In this document: in pieces, positions 60,966 through 64,000 of the stretch
Numbering within the stretch: position 1 is the first letter of the stretch
Layout: each line of letters begins with the position of its first letter
Origin: Gaiella occulta
Lineage (GTDB): Bacteria > Actinomycetota > Thermoleophilia > Gaiellales > Gaiellaceae
DNA: 64,000 bases
NCBI RefSeq assembly: GCF_003351045.1
Contig: NZ_QQZY01000001.1
Coordinates: 1 to 64,000, forward strand
Reading direction: 5' to 3'
Translations under genes and position numbers: made by a program
Notes under the pieces: model-generated
What the model saw: only the letters and a program-made list of their open reading frames with translations
The model's database searches: none
What the model was told of the DNA's origin: nothing

Positions 60966-62123
60966 ATGTCCGTCACCGCTGCGAAGGGCTTCGTCGCGAG
61001 CGGCGTCGCGGCCGGCATCCGCCCTTCGGGCAAGCCCGACCTGGCGCTCGTCCGCTCCATTCCGCGCGCGGTCGGCGCCGCCATGTGGACGACGAACAGG
61101 GTGCAGGCGGCGCCGATCACCGTCTCGAAACGGCACCTGGAGGCGGCGCAGCCACAGGCCGTGGTGATCAATGCCGGCGTCGCCAACGCCGCCACCGGCG
61201 CCCGCGGCGAGGCTGATGCGGTGGCGACGGCGGACGGGGCCGCCGCGCAGCTCGGCCTGCCGCCCGACGAGGTGCTCGTGCTCTCCACCGGCGTGATCGG
61301 CGCGCCGCTCCCGGTGGACAAGGTGCTCGCGGGTATCCGCGCCGCCGTTCTCGACCTCTCCCCCGAGGGCGGCGGCGCGGCTGCGGGCGCCATCCTGACG
61401 ACGGACTCCGGGCCCAAGCTCGCCGTCGCGGCCGGGCCGGGGTTCACGGTCGGCGGCATGGCGAAGGGAGCCGGGATGATCCACCCGTGCCTTGCGACGA
61501 TGCTCGTCGTGATCACGACCGACTACCCGCTGCGGGCCGAGGAGGTCGACGGCTTCCTGCGCCCCGCCGTCGAGCGCACGTTCAACCGCATCTCCGTGGA
61601 CGGAGACTGCTCCACGAACGACGCCGTCATCCTGCTCGCCAACGGCGCGAGCGGCGCCGGCCGCGACGACGACGCGTTTCGCGCCGCCCTGCACGACGTC
61701 TGCGCGCGCCTGGCGCGGCAGGTCGTCGAGGACGGCGAAGGGTGCACGGTCGTGCTCGAGGTGCGCGTCGACGGCGCGGCCTCCGAGACCGACGCCGTCG
61801 CGATCGCCCGTCGCATCGCCACCTCGCCGCTCGTCAAGACGGCCGCGTTCGGGCACGACCCGAACTGGGGCCGCGTGCTGATGGCGGCCGGCTCCGCTCC
61901 CGGGGCAGACGGGTTCGCGGCGCTCGACACGGAGCGGCTCACCGTGGCCTTCGACGGCGTTCCCGTGTTCGCCGCGGGCGCGCCGACGGGCGACGTGCCG
62001 ACGCTTGCGGGCGCCGTCTGCCGTATCGACCTCGACCTCGGCCTCGGCGACGGCGCCGCGGCGTATCTCGCGTCCGACCTCTCCTACGACTACGTGCGCA
62101 TCAACGCGGAGTACACGACGTGA
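60966..62123 (+). CDS. argJ: Bifunctional ornithine acetyltransferase / N-acetylglutamate synthase
   Basis: ArgJ moves the acetyl group from acetylornithine to glutamate, closing the acetyl cycle; many forms also make acetylglutamate from acetyl-CoA. The 385 residues are self-cleaved at the Thr in GAGMIHPCLATMLVVITTD. INAGVANAATG and SVDGDCSTNDAVILLANG are typical. With ArgJ no argE is needed, and none is seen. It starts 2 bases after argC and overlaps argB (GTGA). Confidence 0.95.
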   Translation: MSVTAAKGFVASGVAAGIRPSGKPDLALVRSIPRAVGAAMWTTNRVQAAPITVSKRHLEAAQPQAVVINAGVANAATGARGEADAVATADGAAAQLGLPPDEVLVLSTGVIGAPLPVDKVLAGIRAAVLDLSPEGGGAAAGAILTTDSGPKLAVAAGPGFTVGGMAKGAGMIHPCLATMLVVITTDYPLRAEEVDGFLRPAVERTFNRISVDGDCSTNDAVILLANGASGAGRDDDAFRAALHDVCARLARQVVEDGEGCTVVLEVRVDGAASETDAVAIARRIATSPLVKTAAFGHDPNWGRVLMAAGSAPGADGFAALDTERLTVAFDGVPVFAAGAPTGDVPTLAGAVCRIDLDLGLGDGAAAYLASDLSYDYVRINAEYTT

Positions 62124-62788
62124 GCCGCGTCGTGCTCAAGCTCGGCGGCCGCGTCGCGGCGCAGGCGGCGGCGCGGGCGCAGGCGCTGCGGGCCGAGGGG
62201 CACGAGGTGGTGATCGTCCACGGCGCCGGCCCGCAGATCACGGCCGAGCTCGAGCGCCGGGGCATCTCCGTCCGGTTCGTCGACGGCCGCCGCGTCACGA
62301 CGCCCGAGGTGCTCGACGTCGTGCGCGGCTCGCTCGCGCAGGTCAACGCCGAGGTGTGCGCCGCCGTCGGCGGCGAGGCGGTGGGGCTGTTCGGTGACGC
62401 GATCGGCATGCAGGCCCGGCGCGTCGAGAGCCTCGGCCTCGTCGGCGACCCGGTCGCCTGCGCACCGGCGGCCGTGCTGGGCGCGCTCGCCGCAGGGCGC
62501 GTGCCGGTGATCGCGCCGCTCGCGGAGGGCCCGCTCAACGTCAACGCGGACGAGGCGGCGGCCGCGCTCGCGGTCGGCCTCGGCGCCGAGCGGATCCTCT
62601 TCGTCACCGACGTCGCCGGCGTGCTCGTCGACGATGCCGTCGTCGAGCGCATCGGCGCCGACGAGGCGGACAGGATGCTCGGCGCCGGCTGTCTCGAGGG
62701 CGGCATCGTGCCCAAGCTGGAAGCGGCCGTGCGCGCGGTGCGTGGCGGCGTCCGCGCGTCGATCGGCACGACGGAGGTGTCGGCGTGA
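62120..62788 (+). CDS. argB: Acetylglutamate kinase (short form)
   Basis: This enzyme phosphorylates N-acetylglutamate. The 222 residues are shorter than the usual 258-300. VVLKLGGRV (phosphate-binding Lys), VHGAGPQI, PLNVNADEAAAALAVGLGAERILFVTDVAGV and GGIVPKLEAAV (catalytic Lys) are intact, so it should be active. It lacks the N-terminal helix found in arginine-inhibited hexameric kinases, so feedback by arginine may be absent. It overlaps argJ and argD by GTGA. Confidence 0.94.
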   Translation: MSRVVLKLGGRVAAQAAARAQALRAEGHEVVIVHGAGPQITAELERRGISVRFVDGRRVTTPEVLDVVRGSLAQVNAEVCAAVGGEAVGLFGDAIGMQARRVESLGLVGDPVACAPAAVLGALAAGRVPVIAPLAEGPLNVNADEAAAALAVGLGAERILFVTDVAGVLVDDAVVERIGADEADRMLGAGCLEGGIVPKLEAAVRAVRGGVRASIGTTEVSA

Positions 62789-63933
62789 TCGCGGCCGGCG
62801 CGCGCGACGCGGTGCTGCCCACCTACGCCCGGGCCGACCTGACCGTCGTGCGCGGGGAGGGATGTCGCGTGTGGGACGACGCCGGGCGCTCCTATCTCGA
62901 CTTCGTCGCCGGCATCGCCGTCGTCGGCCTCGGCCACTGCGCGCCCGGGCCCGCCGAGGCCGCCCGCGCGCAGCTCGATCGCCTCTGGCACGCGTCCAAC
63001 CTCTACTGGACGGAGCCGATGCTGCGGCTCGCGGGGCTCCTGTCCGAGCGATGCGGCGGGGCGCGCGCGTTCTTCTGCAACTCGGGCGCCGAGGCGAACG
63101 AGGCGGCGCTCAAGATCGCGCGCAAGGCGACGGGCCGCACGCGCATCGTCGCGCTCGCAGGCGGCTTCCACGGCCGCACGCTGGGCGCGCTCTCCGCCAC
63201 CGGCCAGCCCGCGAAGTGGGAGGGCTTCGGCCCGCTCGTGCCCGGCGTCGCCTTCGCGAAGCCCAACGACGTGGAGTCGCTCGAGGCGGCGCTCGCGCCC
63301 GCCGCCGACACGGCGCTCGTGCTGCTCGAGCCGGTGCTCGGCGAGGGCGGCGTCATCCCGCTCGAGCGGGCGTTCGCGCGTGCCGCCGCCGAGCTCGCGC
63401 GAGAGATCGGGGCGCTCCTGTGCGTCGACGAGGTGCAGACAGGGATGGGCCGCAGCGGCACCTTCTTCGCGCACGAGCAGCTCGGCGTCGAGCCGGATCT
63501 CGTCACCCTCGCCAAGGGGCTCGGCAACGGGCTGCCGATCGGCGCGTTGCTTGCGGGCGAGCGCGCCGCGCCGGGATTCGTCCCCGGCGACCACGGCTCC
63601 ACGTTCGGCGGCAACCCGGTCGCGTCCGCCGCCGCATGCGCGGTCGTGGAGGCGATCGACGAGACGCTGCTCGGCCACGTGCGCGCCCGCGGCACCCAGC
63701 TCGCAGCCGGGCTCGAGGCACTGCCCGGGGTGCTCGAGGTGCGCGGCCGCGGACTGCTCCTCGGCGCGCGGCTCGATCGGCCGGTGGGGCCCGTCGTCGA
63801 CGCGTGCCGTGACGCCGGGCTGCTCGTGCTGTCGGCCGGACCGGACGTGCTGCGACTGACGCCGCCCCTCGTCGTCAGCGAAGACCAGGTCGTGGAGGCG
63901 CTCGCGACGATCGGGAGCGTGCTCGCCGCATGA
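62785..63933 (+). CDS. argD: Acetylornithine aminotransferase
   Basis: This class III PLP aminotransferase is the fourth step of arginine synthesis. The 382 residues include FFCNSGAEANEAALKIARKA, GGFHGRTLGALSATGQ, EPVLGEGGVIPL, CVDEVQTGMGRSG, the PLP lysine in LAKGLGNGLPIGALL, and GDHGSTFGGNPVASAAA. ArgD length and the HGSTFGGNP motif separate it from the GABA enzyme at 25603. It overlaps argR (ATGA). Confidence 0.95.
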   Translation: MIAAGARDAVLPTYARADLTVVRGEGCRVWDDAGRSYLDFVAGIAVVGLGHCAPGPAEAARAQLDRLWHASNLYWTEPMLRLAGLLSERCGGARAFFCNSGAEANEAALKIARKATGRTRIVALAGGFHGRTLGALSATGQPAKWEGFGPLVPGVAFAKPNDVESLEAALAPAADTALVLLEPVLGEGGVIPLERAFARAAAELAREIGALLCVDEVQTGMGRSGTFFAHEQLGVEPDLVTLAKGLGNGLPIGALLAGERAAPGFVPGDHGSTFGGNPVASAAACAVVEAIDETLLGHVRARGTQLAAGLEALPGVLEVRGRGLLLGARLDRPVGPVVDACRDAGLLVLSAGPDVLRLTPPLVVSEDQVVEALATIGSVLAA

Positions 63934-64000
63934 ACCGCCGGGAGCGACAGGCGGCGATCCTCCGCCTCGTGCGTGAGCAGGCGCTCTCGACGCAGGCGGA
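63930..64000 (+). CDS. argR: Arginine repressor ArgR, N-terminus (partial, runs off right edge)
   Basis: The first 23 residues, reading RRERQAAILRLVREQALSTQ, match the start of the ArgR winged-helix DNA-binding domain. The gene overlaps argD (ATGA), the normal place for argR at the end of an arg operon. ArgR with arginine bound represses the arg genes; the probable ARG box on the argC promoter would be its target. The sensing domain lies outside the window. Confidence 0.85.
   Translation, partial: MNRRERQAAILRLVREQALSTQA

Overview
The window is a GC-rich bacterial chromosome segment with about 55 densely packed genes. Most neighbours overlap by 4 bases (ATGA, GTGA, TTGA). The gene set points to an aerobic actinobacterium: a caa3-type oxidase, SUF Fe-S assembly, and an FHA / PP2C / FtsW-RodA / PBP / PASTA-kinase cell-wall cluster. 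Many starts look leaderless, with a TANNNT box 6-8 bases before the start codon. A deep-branching lineage such as Thermoleophilia is my best guess, but no rRNA or taxonomic marker is present to prove it.

Layout. 1-310: end of an IS256-like element, a hairpin and tRNA-Lys(CTT). 0.4-6.9 kb: cytochrome caa3 oxidase (ctaC, ctaD, ctaE) interleaved with two genes carrying three universal-stress-like domains, then a cytochrome c lipoprotein and a TPR protein on the other strand. 6.8-9.1 kb: amidohydrolase and Tat translocase (tatC, tatA). 9.3-18.6 kb: Fe-S assembly split into sufCBD and sufS-sufU-Rieske, separated by a deoxyribosyltransferase-like gene, queF, a Lon-N-domain gene and a CtpE-like P-type ATPase. 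18.68-18.93 kb: a self-contained structured transcription unit that I cannot assign. 19-26.9 kb: membrane protein, two-component system, NAD(P)-binding protein, dcd, DUF4015-type glycosidase, pdxH, gabT. 27-36.7 kb (minus): cell-wall signalling operon (kinase with membrane domain, fhaA, fhaB, PP2C, ftsW/rodA, pbpA, pknB, ddl). 36.8-39 kb: membrane protein, DUF4446 protein, HNH nuclease.

39-55.3 kb (minus) is amino-acid biosynthesis: HMG-CoA-lyase-like gene, pheA, leuCDB, a threonine synthase under a SAM-I riboswitch, ilvD, a rhodanese, hom-thrC-thrB, ilvBNC, and a LeuB-like protein that has lost its catalytic residues. 55.6-64 kb (plus) holds gltB and argCJBD followed by the start of argR. 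The enzymes link up: hom, thrC and thrB supply threonine, ilv and leu supply the branched-chain amino acids, GltB supplies glutamate, and argCJBD makes ornithine from it.

RNA-level control of amino-acid synthesis is the striking theme. I see a SAM-I riboswitch, a probable Phe-rich leader peptide with competing hairpins before pheA, a probable Ile/Leu-rich leader peptide before the ilv operon, and a probable ARG box on the argC promoter. The most novel-looking objects are the 18.7 kb RNA unit, whose Shine-Dalgarno is complementary to essentially the whole 16S 3' tail; the SAM-controlled second threonine synthase; the degenerate LeuB paralogue in the ilv operon; and a palindromic -10 box that appears to fire two leaderless genes in opposite directions.
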